A stretch of 64,000 bases of DNA from positions 18,352,001 through 18,416,000 of the forward strand of contig OZ316897.1 of assembly GCA_973895155.1 (NCBI GenBank), read 5' to 3'. The notes under the pieces were generated by a model. That model made no database searches, was not told the DNA's origin, and worked only from the letters and a program-made list of their open reading frames with translations. Positions 11,743 through 22,929 of this stretch are shown in pieces (positions within the stretch are counted from its first letter, which is position 1; each line of letters begins with the position of its first letter). The position numbers were made by a program, and so were the translations under genes. Origin of the DNA: Marsupella aquatica (taxonomy: Eukaryota > Marchantiophyta).

Positions 11743-12484
11743 TGCATGAGCCCACACATGAAAATGGGAGACTCGACAGCATCGATCGGCAGGCAAAGTC
11801 TTATCCACGTTAGAAGAAAGAAGAAAGAAAGTTGGTATGAATGAAAGGTTTTGGCGTTCCCCAGAACACAAAATGGTTATTTAAGGACAATGATATTGAG
11901 ACAACTACCTGTGGGCAACAAGATGTATCATACCCAAAATATATTGAGTACAGGAAACAAAGCCCAGACTAAATTGTGGGGGGCTGGAAACGCAGTACAT
12001 ATTGTTGTTGCCTAGTCGCGCGGTACGTAAGTAAAGGTGGATATACAGTGGTCAAGCAGTGTTACCACGTTGTTTAAGATCTTTCGGTAATTGTAGGTGA
12101 GACACTAAGTCAAAACATTATCAGCACCTAATGAGCTGGTAGAATTAATCACCTACAATAATTCACTCCAGACTAACTAATTAATGACCAGATGCCTAAA
12201 GACTAATGCGCTGGGAGAAGTGTGACCAGCGGCTACTGAGCTAATGACTAAATAGTAATGAGCTAGTAGGCGGAATAAAGACTACTGCAGTTACTGGACA
12301 GATGAACTTAACACATATACAAAACAGAATTGAAGATTTAATCTCCCTAAATTGTACTTAGATCCAAACAGCAGGCATTCAAGTCATTTTGGTGGTCGTC
12401 AGTCAGTTGACATTGTAGTCAACAGGCAATCTCTCTTCCTCTTTCCTCGTTACTCCTTTATCCTTCCTTCTATCTTCGTTTGAG

Positions 12485-12492
12485 TATATAAG
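12485..12492 (+). promoter_or_regulatory. TATA box of the A20/AN1 gene
   Basis: TATATAAG lies about 180 bp upstream of the start codon, leaving room for a 5' leader starting near 12515-12520. A GCAG|GTGAAT near 12569 could be the donor of a leader intron. Confidence 0.55.
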
Positions 12493-12666
12493 GGAAGCTT
12501 GTCCGCCTCCAGAACCATTCGAATCACTGCATCTTAAGTGTTTGGGAGATCGACATCATTCTCCACGGCAGGTGAATACAACAGCTAGCTACACAGCTCA
12601 GCCAGGATTTAAGGAGGGCAACTTCAATTTAGTATCGTGTTCATTGTATTCTCAAGGTCCTTGCCA

Positions 12667-13125
12667 ATGGCTCCGGAAAGTTATAAGCATGATGAGGAAA
12701 CACAAGGTCGGACCCACGAAAATCCAGTATTGTGCAGAAACCAATGTGGCTTCTTTGCGAGTTCTGAGACCAACAATCTTTGCTCGAAGTGCTACAGGGA
12801 TCTTGTATTGAAACAAGCAAGGGCGGGGTCAGCCAAAGCTGCTGCAGTTCAGACACTGTCAGTTACACCCAAATCATCATCTGCTGTTGCAGAGTCATCC
12901 AACTTAAAACAGGTTGCATCCAGTGGCCAGCCAGAAATCAAGCGTTGTTCCAATTCCATGTGCCGAAAGAGGCTGCGCTTGACAGGGATCAAGTGCCGAT
13001 GTGGCAATAGTTACTGTTCTGACTGCCGCTATGCAGACAAACACAGTTGCTCATATGATTACAAGTCAGCCGGTCGTGATGCCATAGCTCGGGCAAACCC
13101 TGAAGTTAAAGCTGCGAAATTATAA
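12667..13125 (+). CDS. A20/AN1 zinc-finger stress-associated protein
   Basis: Plant SAP proteins bind ubiquitin through A20 and act in abiotic-stress and ubiquitin signalling in cytosol and nucleus. The 152-residue product has an A20 finger at about residues 19-42 (LCRNQCGFFASSETNNLCSKCY, all four Cys present), a Ser/Ala-rich linker, and a C-terminal AN1 finger followed by DYKSAGRDAIARANPEV, a typical family ending. The start was chosen at GCCAATGGCT, a good plant initiation context; an ATG 10 codons upstream in frame is weaker. The AN1 finger is atypical: its first pair is C-x4-C rather than C-x2-C, and the usual C-x2-H before RY-x-x-KH is C-x2-C (YCSDCRYADKH). No intron interrupts the CDS, as is common in this family. 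It lies between the two copies of the 1-kb duplication. Confidence 0.92.
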   Translation: MAPESYKHDEETQGRTHENPVLCRNQCGFFASSETNNLCSKCYRDLVLKQARAGSAKAAAVQTLSVTPKSSSAVAESSNLKQVASSGQPEIKRCSNSMCRKRLRLTGIKCRCGNSYCSDCRYADKHSCSYDYKSAGRDAIARANPEVKAAKL

Positions 13126-13323
13126 AAAGCCTTCTGAATTCTTACCCGGAATTCGTGATGATTGCTTACCCTTGTATTTGACATGGACTTCCACATGCAG
13201 GAGCCTATTCCATTCAGGTTCATGGTTTCAAGTTTGACAAAAGGCACAGAGAATTGTTGTTTCTTTCTGATCACCCCAGAGTTTGTATATATCAACATGT
13301 ACTCATGGATGATACTTTCGTGC

Positions 13324-13329
13324 AATAAA
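13324..13329 (+). terminator. Poly(A) signal AATAAA
   Basis: AATAAA occurs about 200 bp after the stop codon of the A20/AN1 gene, followed by a T-rich stretch, a suitable position for its 3' end. Confidence 0.5.
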
Positions 13330-13349
13330 AGTATTTACAGTTTCTGATT

Positions 13350-14170
13350 GGGCCTTAATTTCTGAGATATATTGCTCGAAACACAGAATGTTCTGTAACC
13401 TTAACTATGAATGATAGTCCTCCAACTATGGCAAAACCAGGCCCGGGCAAAGGCCAGGACGCCCCTTATCATCGGCCCTACCCCTGTCGGTTGTTGAATT
13501 CAATCTATCTTCCACCTCGTGTTCGTCCTTGTCATGGTTGTGTTTCCATTAAAGCAAACAAGCAAAGGGGATGACTCAAAAGTCTAAATGACAAGGAAAT
13601 AAGGTTTCCCCCCAATGCTCCCTCTGCGCTCTTTGGAGAACTCATTTCAGTCAATTCAGCAGTGCCAACAAGGCCTGGAAAACATGTAACGGCTCATTGT
13701 GTTGCCCCTGTCAGGTTTGTAAGCAGACGTTACAAAAAAGAGTAGGATTTCCTGCTGGATTCCTTATTATAGAAGTTGATCAACCCTAGAATGTGCACTA
13801 GGCCCTCCTTAAGAAGCAAACGGAGTACCTTGACAGATTCCTTAACGAGGGATAGAAGAAAACTAAACCTGACTTCGCTTGTATCGCTCTAAGGACAAAT
13901 TAGCGCCAGTAATGCTTGTATACAGCGCTAGAAGAAAACCTCGACCTTGCCATGGTCGGAAGCAATAGTTTATGAAACAATTTAATTTCCGGCTCAAAGT
14001 GTGACGAAAGTTAATTTGACAATGGAGGATGAGCAAGTCTTCAAGCCAGTTGCCCTTTTGTAAGGCTCACCCATATTCTAAGTGCCACTGGACAAGAAGA
14101 TCCTGCAGGAATGTTAGATTCATGCTGACAGAATTGACCTCAAATATCCTGTAAGAAAAGAACCTTGTCT
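13350..14170. other. Intergenic spacer
   Basis: No gene, RNA or repeat recognised between the A20/AN1 gene and the distal duplication block. Confidence 0.5.
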
Positions 14171-14234
14171 AAGTCAGTTCAAAAACGCAGACACGAATAT
14201 GTAAGGCAACACTTCAAGTGGTCTAAGGGTCAAC

Positions 14235-15234
14235 TTAGTAATTTTGTTAAATTTTGGGGGTGACACAATAAAACATGGGTTTTCAAATAAAAACATGGTT
14301 TCCCCTATCCATGAGGACAGAAGTTTGGGTCGAGAATAGAGGCAACGCGTGTGCACCAAGGACAAAACTTCTTCGTCTCTAACTCTAGCAATGACGGTTT
14401 TATAAGTGCATGTTGACTTTCTGGCCTCTTCTCCCCAACTTTGTGTTGCCTGGGGGTGTAGGTGCCTGAAACTCTTTTGTCATAACCCTCTCTACTTCTT
14501 AGGGCTAAGAAGGAATTGTGATTTGCTTCTATGCTGATTGACACCGTGGATAGTGTGGAGGGTGAGTTTGTAATTGAGAATCTGGCCAGTATAGTCCTTG
14601 AGAATCCACCATTTGCCACGGAGACTTACTTAATGGACCAACATCAAATCATCTGAAGCCCAATAACTAAGGTGCAATTTAGAGCTCAAATCTAGAGTAG
14701 ATGATTCCCTAAATATTACTCACCAATGAAAACACTTCGCAGGCTTGCAAATTAGCCTTAATCTGTGATCATCAGATCAAGGCTGCACAATAACTAAACC
14801 CAGAGAGAAAGGAGGGAAAGAGGGGTCCTTCAACATTTCCCAAAATTTCGGTCGATTACAAAGACAACTTTTCCGTGGTTGGCATCCTTCATGAAAGAGA
14901 TTGTCTATGCTTTCGCAGCCTTTCCTTGATTCAGAGTTGCATTGTGATCACTTTATTATTGTCGGACAAACCACAGCCTTGGAGCTATTTTGGGTTTATT
15001 TTGATGAAACGGCCCGTTTGAAGGTAGTGCGGTCCAGACGAATAAAACTCAGTACTGCCTTCATAAATCTCACTACATGTTTATGCAATGTCAGAAATCG
15101 TTGTAGGGGACTTCCAAAATCACCTTACCCTGTACTTGTTTCCCTTCTTCAATCCGATGGGCATCTGCCGCCTTTGACAATGGGAAAATTGGGCCAACAT
15201 TGAGTTTCAGTCGTCCTTCTTTGGCAAGACGAGA
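14235..15234. repeat. Distal copy of the 1-kb direct duplication
   Basis: Homologous to 10770-11742 in direct orientation. It covers about 860 bp of 3' flank and the last 144 bp of the oxidoreductase coding sequence. Shared landmarks include CTCTAACTCTAG, the AGGGTGAGTTTGTAATTGAG stretch, and TTTCCCAAAATTT. Frequent substitutions and short indels indicate an old event. Confidence 0.8.
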
Positions 15235-18200
15235 TATCTCTTCCAAGCCGTCTCCGTCAGTCCTCATTACTGTCCACCAGTATTCTGTAGTGGGCCACCA
15301 GAAAAGATACTTAGCAACCTCCGGTCTACTTCATTTCTTTACATACAGAAATGTCATGCCGTGATGCGCACATTTTGTGTTTCTCACTGGAGTGAACTTC
15401 CCAGACCCAGAGAGAAGAACTAGCAGCTGTTCAAAGCAAACGCCAAAGAATTTTGATCATACCAATTCCATGTGACTGTTTGTACTGCATCTGCTTCTGG
15501 ACTAACTTGCTGGTGGCAGCCGCAGCCCCTGCAATGAGGCCATACTTGTCTGCCATGGCTACAAGCTCACCCTGAGCGAGAACACGAATTGATACAAATG
15601 TCAATAATAGACATCATCGCTAAACACCTTGCCTTTAGACTCGTGAGAAAGTCCGTCATCATTTGAAATTCATTCACAAAAGTAGGTGACAAATAAAAAT
15701 GCGTCCCGAGAGAAACGGCTTCTATAGTTCAAACGGGAATCCCTTTGTGTTCATTAATATGTCCTGTTACTACATAATCTGGATCAGTAGTCTGTACTAC
15801 AGGACGTGCTTGCTTTAGGAGTAAGAACACTGCTTGATGTATCATGATTATTTTAAATGCCTTCACAAATGTGCAAAGTATGATCCCATACTGTATATCA
15901 AACTTCAATTTGACACAGTACAGAACAAGAGCGACGATAAACATGACTATACCAGTAACATCCCTAAATTGAAATCATCAACTTGTTGGCTCAATAAACA
16001 ACCACTAACGAAGGCATTTGCTACTCAACGGATTGTCTTGAAGAAATAGTACCTGTAAAGTGAGATAATGACCTCCTCGTTTTAGTAGGTTGACGCCAAG
16101 AGCCTCAGTTTCTTGCATACCGATCGTATCCAAGACAACATCAAAACGAGTCTTGAGCTGTTCTCTAATATCCTGGGAGCCACAAAACAAACACACATTA
16201 ACTAGATGAACATGCAATCTTATCACAAAACAAATTACGGCTAAAACCAAGCTGAGTCATCACGTTTGTATAGAAGCTGTGCCGAATAGACATCACACTG
16301 TAATAGCGTTTGATAGGCAAGATTTCTAATGGACTCTGCTTGAGCGATCACCTGTGCAGCGTAGTCCACAGCTTGTCCAGCACCAGCCTCCATCACGCGA
16401 TCCATACTCCTCTTCCCGCATGTAGCAGCTACTTCACATCCAACTGCTTTAGCTAACTGAATTGCTGAAAGACCAACTGCTCCTCCGCCGCCCAATATGA
16501 GTACTTGTTGCCTAAACAAGGAAAGGACAACCCTCTCTTTAGAACGTTCCCAAAGTACAGGCACGTTTTAGAATCCTGAACTAATGATAGTAACTAGATT
16601 CGGAAAGTACTTCACATGAAGCAGGATGCACAACCCCTGGTTCAGCTCGATTCTTGAGTAATTCATCAGCAAGGTATTTTAGTTCTTAGTAAAAGACCCT
16701 CGTGTTTATGAATATGGACATGGCTACACAACTCCAAGACTAGAGACGTTCCACTCTATCTGAGCAAAAGACGCCCTTGAAAAGAGGCTCTGAAGTCAAC
16801 AACATTCAAAGTACCCATTCTTTATTCGAGCAGTACTCCTTAGCGCTCTCCAAGCTGTTAGTGCAGCAAAGGGAATTGCCGCGGCTTCCTGTAGTTCATC
16901 ACTTGTCAAAAGAAAATGTTATAATTACTTCTTCCTGACATCATTTATACTGCAATGAAGTCTAGCCTAAGTGAGAACAATAGAGCTATCTAATTCAGAA
17001 GGAAAAATCAGAACCTATCCATGCCAGAAATTACTTGCGAGCGAGATGAGAAACGCATAGCTTACCGCATGCGACAGAGAGGGAGGTTTAACCGCAAGCT
17101 GCTCCTCTGCAAGGATACTATAATCACTATAAGTACCCCGGACAGCTGTGGGATGCAGTGCTCCAAAGACTTCCTGCCCCACATGCAATAGCCGAACGGC
17201 ACTTCCTACAGCTGCTATCTCTCCACTCACATCTCGTCCAAGCACCAAAGGCAACAGAGGTTCAAACAATGACTTTCCATACCCTGCACGCATCTGCAAG
17301 CACATGTCGAAATTTACAGCATGTTTTAAAATAGAATCAAACGAAAGCCAACACGAAATATCTTTAAATGTACTCGGTGGCGAAAAGGTAGGCTTCTGCA
17401 GACAGACAGGATGCGACATAGGGATAGGTAACAACACCTAAAGCAAACCAATGCACGTACAAATCCTTCGAAGGAGACATAACTAAACCCAGAACAAGCC
17501 ATTACAACCCAAAGAAATAAATTGACAAGGCTTCATTGGAAAGAACCAACAGAGAAACTATGCGATGCCGTCCAGGTCTCACTGGCAAGCCTTCACCGCT
17601 ACAAGGATACTAAACAATACCAACGTTAGATGCCGAAACACTAGAAATGAAACCCTCTCTCCAGGTTTTCAAATACTTTCAGTGGAAGCCCAAAATCAAC
17701 ATATGCATAATGTAATCCAGGGAGATAACTCTCAAAAACACCACTGAATGACACTTCCCAAGTACGAGGCGTATACATATATATGACGATAAGAGACGCT
17801 ACCACAGACGACCGAACTCAAATCACTTCCAGTTTGTCATCAATTGAAACGGACAGTATCGACTCCGAGACATTTCGTTGTACCTCTTAACAAATGCGAC
17901 CACTGATTGCCCAAGATATCGATCCGAAATCCTGCTCTAACAATCTCACGCCCTGTCTTTCAAACTCCGACAGTGCTAGAAACGCTCCATCGGATTGCCA
18001 TGTAGAGGTGAATTGGTCATAGACAACACGGCACACTTGAAAAAAATGTTATCACAAAATTCTCATGAAACCTGCAATGGAGCACAGAAGAACAAAACCC
18101 TGCACCATCTCTCAAATCGTCTGAAAATCCTTTAGCAGCAGGAGTACTCACCCGGATATCAAGTGGGTTCACGGCGGCAGCTCGAGTTCGCACCAGCACC

Positions 18201-18451
18201 TCGTTAGGGCCAAGATCCGGCAGTGCAACTCCATCTCTGTACTCCATCACGTCGGGGCCCCCAAACCTCGGCACTATCACTGCCGAGCATGTCGATAAAC
18301 CTCTCCTCACGCCTACTGCTGCTGCTGCTGCGTCTAGAGTATGCGAGGCATGAGGACCCCCTGCTGCGGCTCGGAAGCCAGCCACATCCACCCAGCTGCT
18401 GCAGCAAAACTGCTGCAGTCTCCGACGATGCATATCGCCCAATTTGGCCAA
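15091..18451 (-). CDS. Mitochondrial quinone oxidoreductase-like protein (RTN4IP1 type)
   Basis: A zinc-free medium-chain NADPH-dependent reductase related to animal RTN4IP1/NIMP. Seven exons in minus order: 18451-18152, 17293-17066, 16888-16815, 16511-16352, 16172-16053, 15571-15463, 15284-15091. All introns are GT-AG and phases fit, giving about 394 residues. The Arg-rich N terminus (MHRRRLQQFCCSSW) looks like a mitochondrial transit peptide; translation could start at the first ATG or six codons later. Exons 1-2 form the GroES-like domain (NPLDIR, LGRDVSGEIAAVGS, GTYSDYSILAEEQLAVKP). Exon 4 has the Rossmann motif LGGGGAVGLSAIQLAK. The end reads AADAHRIEEGKQVQGKVILE. No structural or catalytic zinc ligands are seen, as expected for the family. 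Functionally plausible and intact. The last exon is duplicated in the fragment at 11.5 kb. Confidence 0.9.
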
Positions 18452-18975
18452 TTCCTCCTCCTACTCAATCAAACTTGGTTGGTCACAAGAATCAACATTG
18501 CTTTCTCGGAGCTCTGTCCTTCTCGCAGCTCGACAACCTGTTGCTTCTTCTTGCACCGACATTCAAATGTCTCTCTCCAAACACATTGAAAACCTGAACT
18601 AGCTTGACTCTTGATGGCTGTTAAACTGTATTGTAGTTCATTCCCAACCAGCTCTGCAAGTAGAACGGAAACAGGAGACGAGCAATTAGGAGCAGGCCTG
18701 CATGTTTCACTGGTGACGAAGAGCAATACCGATCCATTCACCCTGTCCCTGAGGCTTTCGGTGCGTGAAAATTCACTGCTCTGAGCCGGACAAATACTAG
18801 TCATGTTCGACCAGGGCGCCAAACAAGGGACGTTACATAATCCGCATAGTCGGAGAATGGACCACACTGAGGACACAAAATGAAAGGCTTATTCACTAAA
18901 AGAATGGACCACGAGTAGGAAACGAAACGAAAAGCGGTTCCCCCCGCCCCGGAAAATTCTCCGAAGAGACATACT

Positions 18976-19400
18976 TGCATCTTGAGAAGGACGAACCAGC
19001 AGAATCCCAGACTCTTGCAGCGAAACCGCTCCTAACCTTGAAGCTTTATAAAATTCACCTCGAGGCAGCCCACTAAAAACCTCCCCGTCTTCAAACTCTA
19101 CCTACAGATTTCTTCCGAAGAAAGCTAGATAAAATAAATCTTTCTGACTACAGCATTGCAAATGAAGGAGGGTTAGGCTCATCTTGAGAAGGACGGACCA
19201 GCAGAATCCCAGACTCTTGCAGCGAAATCCTTGAACCTTGAAGCTTTATAAGATTCACCTCGAGGCAGCCCACCAAAAACCTCCCCGTCTTCAAACTTTC
19301 TGACTACAGCATTGCAACTGAAGGAGGGATAGGCTCCTCCATTATTCTTCCAAGGAAAGCTCGATATCCAAACCTTTCTAACTCCAGCATTTCGATTGAA
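18976..19400. repeat. Tandem duplication, ~204-bp unit
   Basis: Unit 1 begins near 18976 (CATCTTGAGAAGGACGAACC) and unit 2 near 19181 (CATCTTGAGAAGGACGGACC). Both continue through GAATCCCAGACTCTTGCAGC and CACCTCGAGGCAGCCCAC. Unit 2 lacks an internal ~55 bp present in unit 1. A third, shorter partial copy of the unit end (CTCCAGCATTTCGATTGAAGG) follows near 19382. It lies between the oxidoreductase promoter side and the tRNA gene. Confidence 0.7.
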
Positions 19401-19635
19401 GGACGACGAGGCTCGGTGAGATTCGAGTCCTATGAGCAGCCCAAAGATTTAAAAGAGACTTGCGAGGTCTTGAAGCTGATGTGGAAATGTCCATTGCCAT
19501 CATTTGTAAGTACTGTACAGAGCGTCATGATTCGACACAGAGACAAGAAGACAAATCTAAATAATGCAGCACAAGAGAGCGCTTGCTAATGGTAGCAAGA
19601 TAGAGAAAGAGACAAAACTCAGTATGAAGCGGAGA

Positions 19636-19707
19636 GGGGCATTCCGAGAATTGAACTCGGGACCTCTTGCACCCTAAGCAAGAATCATACCACTAGACCA
19701 AATGCCC
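19636..19707 (-). tRNA. tRNA-Pro (AGG)
   Basis: A 72-nt cloverleaf on the minus strand. Acceptor arms are GGGCATT/AATGCCC with discriminator C. The D arm is in GGTCTAGTGGTATGATT. The anticodon stem CTTGC/GCAAG encloses loop TTAGGGT with anticodon AGG. The T arm is CCGAG/CTCGG with loop TTCAATT. The internal promoter boxes A (TGGTCTAGTGG) and B (GAGTTCAATTC) are both present. No intron and no encoded CCA, as usual for a nuclear gene. TTTT-like termination is seen downstream in the AT-rich flank. Confidence 0.95.
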
Positions 19708-19709
19708 AC

Positions 19710-21170
19710 ATCTGCATTGACTTCACGGTTTTTCCAAAATACTAATTTTCTTTGTTTCTAATAGAGAGGACACGAAATTCTTGCCAGTACTACGAATGCT
19801 CTACCACAACACCACCCACCACAACATTAAGATTTTTATGTACAAAGGTACCTCAAGAACTTTTATCTTCAGTGAGAAAAACTTATGCCATACACCACAA
19901 AGTTTGACAAGATGCTTCGAAAGACACGGTAACCTACATGGACTGCTCTAAACACTTCTCATTATGCTATAACACATCTACCCCGATTTTCACATATTCT
20001 TTCCCTGTCAAGCACATTTTATCCAACAGTTCATTAGACAGCAATTCATGTTATAGCAAACTAAGACAAAAGTGTACCTAACCTACCCTCACTGTAAGTT
20101 ACTACCCTACTCTTTGATCTATTGTTCAATGAGCCAGCTGCATGGTGGGCCACTTAGCTTACTTAAACCACAGCTACACCTACAAGAGCTTTTGGTTACC
20201 CATAGCTCTCATTGTACAAAGCAAACTTTCAGTTGCACTATGAAGGGAGAGTGCAATGCAAACTCCTTGGATTTGTCGTGATCACATCAGTCCATGGTAT
20301 GGATTAATCTAGGGTTCAAAACGCAGAAGAATGGGCAGGAATGGGCAGGAGGGCGAGGCCAGGGGGGCATGAATGAATTGTGGCTGGGTAGGGATGGGGG
20401 CCTTTTTTCAAGGGCAGGTCTGGTTTAAAGAAACAATGAAGCACAACAAAATATGACAGTGAATGAATTTTTTGTTGTTACCAATGCGTTGCCAATTGGG
20501 AATGGGCATCCTCTTGATCCGTTGTAAGTTGAAATAACTATAAATTTAGGCACATTTTCTTTGCCTGCATTAATTTGTTCCTTTGCCTATTTGTGGTCTT
20601 CTCAAGGTTGAATTGATACCACCTATGTACTTGCAAGGACTCCACTTTGTTTGTGGTACTTCTTTATCTTAACCTACATGCTTTATTGCACAAGAAGTAC
20701 AGAAGAGAGGCAAAAGGGGAGTATTACTAATTCCTGGGTTACTCAATTCAGCATTATTTTAACTTTTGCTTGAAAAGCATGTATCCAGGCACATGTAAAA
20801 CATAAAACCAAAAGTGACTATTATATTACTAGAGACATGTGGACTACTTCCGCGTAATGTCTAAGACTGAACAGGTCTTAGACATTTGGGAGCAAGTAGT
20901 AAAAATGCAATGGCTATGAGTACAACACTCTAGAATTTAAAGGAACTCAGCACATCAATAAATCTAGCTTTGGCCAAAATGTCATAAAGCGGTTGGATTG
21001 AAAGATTTATAATAATATTATAGTATCATTACATAATAAATCCCACCTCATCTCTAAAATATAAGCTATTCATATTTAGCAAGAAGCCATATATTCAAAG
21101 ACTAATCCAAATGATATTTCTGCAAAACAAGTCCAGTGATATGGACCACCAAACCACAATGCCTTTCATA
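19710..21170. other. AT-rich intergenic region
   Basis: No gene recognised. Sequence is AT-rich with a short AATGGGCAGG duplication near 20332-20351 and no supported coding potential. Confidence 0.5.
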
Positions 21171-21184
21171 ATTAGTAATTAAAG

Positions 21185-21318
21185 GCCCAGAGAGGCATGA
21201 CTTTGTGATAGCTCACTTGTAGAGACTGATAGGTCTTGGGTTCAACTATTGTGACTGACTCTTCCCGATCTATGGGGTTTCACAGATTTTCCCTTTAAAA
21301 AAAATCAATTCAAAAAAA
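21185..21318 (+). mobile_element. tRNA-derived SINE
   Basis: A 134-bp insertion flanked by a perfect 12-bp duplication TAGTAATTAAAG (21173-21184 and 21319-21330). The 5' part is tRNA-like, with a box-B-like GGGTTCAACTAT about 50 bp in. The 3' part ends in A-rich sequence (AAAAAAAATCAATTCAAAAAA). The combination of tRNA-like head, A-rich tail and exact target-site duplication is diagnostic of LINE-mobilised SINEs. Confidence 0.75.
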
Positions 21319-21930
21319 TAGTAATTAAAGAGCAAGAAATTAGTAAATTGTGCTACTCAAAGCCCAGAGCTGACACAACAATATATAATAGGATAGACTG
21401 AATTAACTAGATTCCACATACTCATATGATACATGGACCACTGCTAGTCTCTTGAATGGTAATGGTAAGGAGGGCTTGTCAATATTTTGTCTTTTAACTT
21501 GCCAACTAAAGTCATGTTAAATGATTGGATGTGAAAATGAATGAAATGACAAAGATGAATTTCAATTCACATTGATCGTTTGGTTGATGAAAATTAATTG
21601 ATGATCACGAACCTGCAAAGGCACATCCTCCTCATTGGTAAGAGTATTTGAGTCTTCAATGGCTCAAGATTAATTGAAGCCTTTGATATTGTGTGTGTTA
21701 TTGTTCTTGAACAAATTAAAGGACAAGTAACAAGTTCTTGACGAGGATTATACTCCTAGGCTGAAATAATCAGAACCCAACAATTCAATGTTTCTGGAAT
21801 CCAAGTTTGAAACATTTTGTTGAGTATTGTGTGTGTTGGAGTCCACTTTGGCTCATTTGACTTTTTGGTTTCTTCAGGCTGTGAAGATTGACATTGACAT
21901 TGGGATGGGATAGGTGCTAGTGGGATTGAG

Positions 21931-22915
21931 TACCAAAAATTTTAGAAACCATGTGCGATCCAAAATAGGTACTTTTTATGGAAACCAACTAAATAAATTA
22001 AAAGCATAGGAGGTAAAAATGTATTACAATCCTAGATATATAAAATATAATATATTTTATAGTATATACCTCTTATAGAGTAAAATAGGTAATTAATATT
22101 GAAAAAAAATTAATTTTTTTATAATAAAGAAATATTTATATTAGGCTAGACTTGCAGTGGTACCCCAATATGTACACTAAGTTCAAACTCTAGGATAGGT
22201 GATTCAACCTCTTGTAATTCCAAGCTTCTTTCTCCTGGACCATTTGATCCCAAAGATGGGCTCTTCTGTGCAAGAACCTGTGGCTGTCCAACGAAATGTT
22301 TCCCTATCATTTGTGGCTTCTTTAGGCCAGCATCCTTCAATGGTCCATGTGCTATTAAACATGGGCCATACCAGAGTGGATAGGTTTGGTGACATGGTAC
22401 AATAGGTAATGCTGACGGAAATGGTCTGTCATGCCATGTAATAAATACAAACATATGCTCAAGGTTATAGGGCTAAAATCAATATCTACAAAAAGGCTTA
22501 CAAAGAACTGCTACCTTATAAATAGATATGATAAAATAAATTTAAATTAAATTTACACTAAATTTCAAATTCTTAATGGACAATGATTGGAGAGAATCTG
22601 AGTCAATCATTCTGATTTGTATGTTGAAAGCCATGCATAGATGCATATTGAACACTTGGGGGTTAACTTAGTGTATATTTTGGGGTACAGATGCGATCAT
22701 AACCTAATATAAATATTTATATTTTATAAAACTAATCTAAAAATTTTATAAATATTAATTACATTTTTTACTTTCTAAAAGATATATATTAAAGAAAATT
22801 CTATAAATCTGAGATAATACTATCTACTTTTGACTCCTTATGTTTTTTTAAATTTAGCTAATTTTACTAAAAATACCTATTTTGAATTGCATGTGGTTTC
22901 TTGCAATTTTTGGTA
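21931..22915. mobile_element. Foldback element with ~250-bp inverted arms
   Basis: Left arm 21931-22183 and right arm 22664-22915 are diverged inverted repeats. Shared landmarks are TACCAAAAATT at both outer ends, CCAAAATAGGTA inside, AAATATTTATATTAGG, and TACACTAAGTT at the inner ends. The ~480-bp centre has no transposase and only a short frame of no recognised family. The class (Mutator-like or other) is not determined; no clear target-site duplication was seen. Confidence 0.65.
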
Positions 22916-22929
22916 GTCGACCCCCCGAC

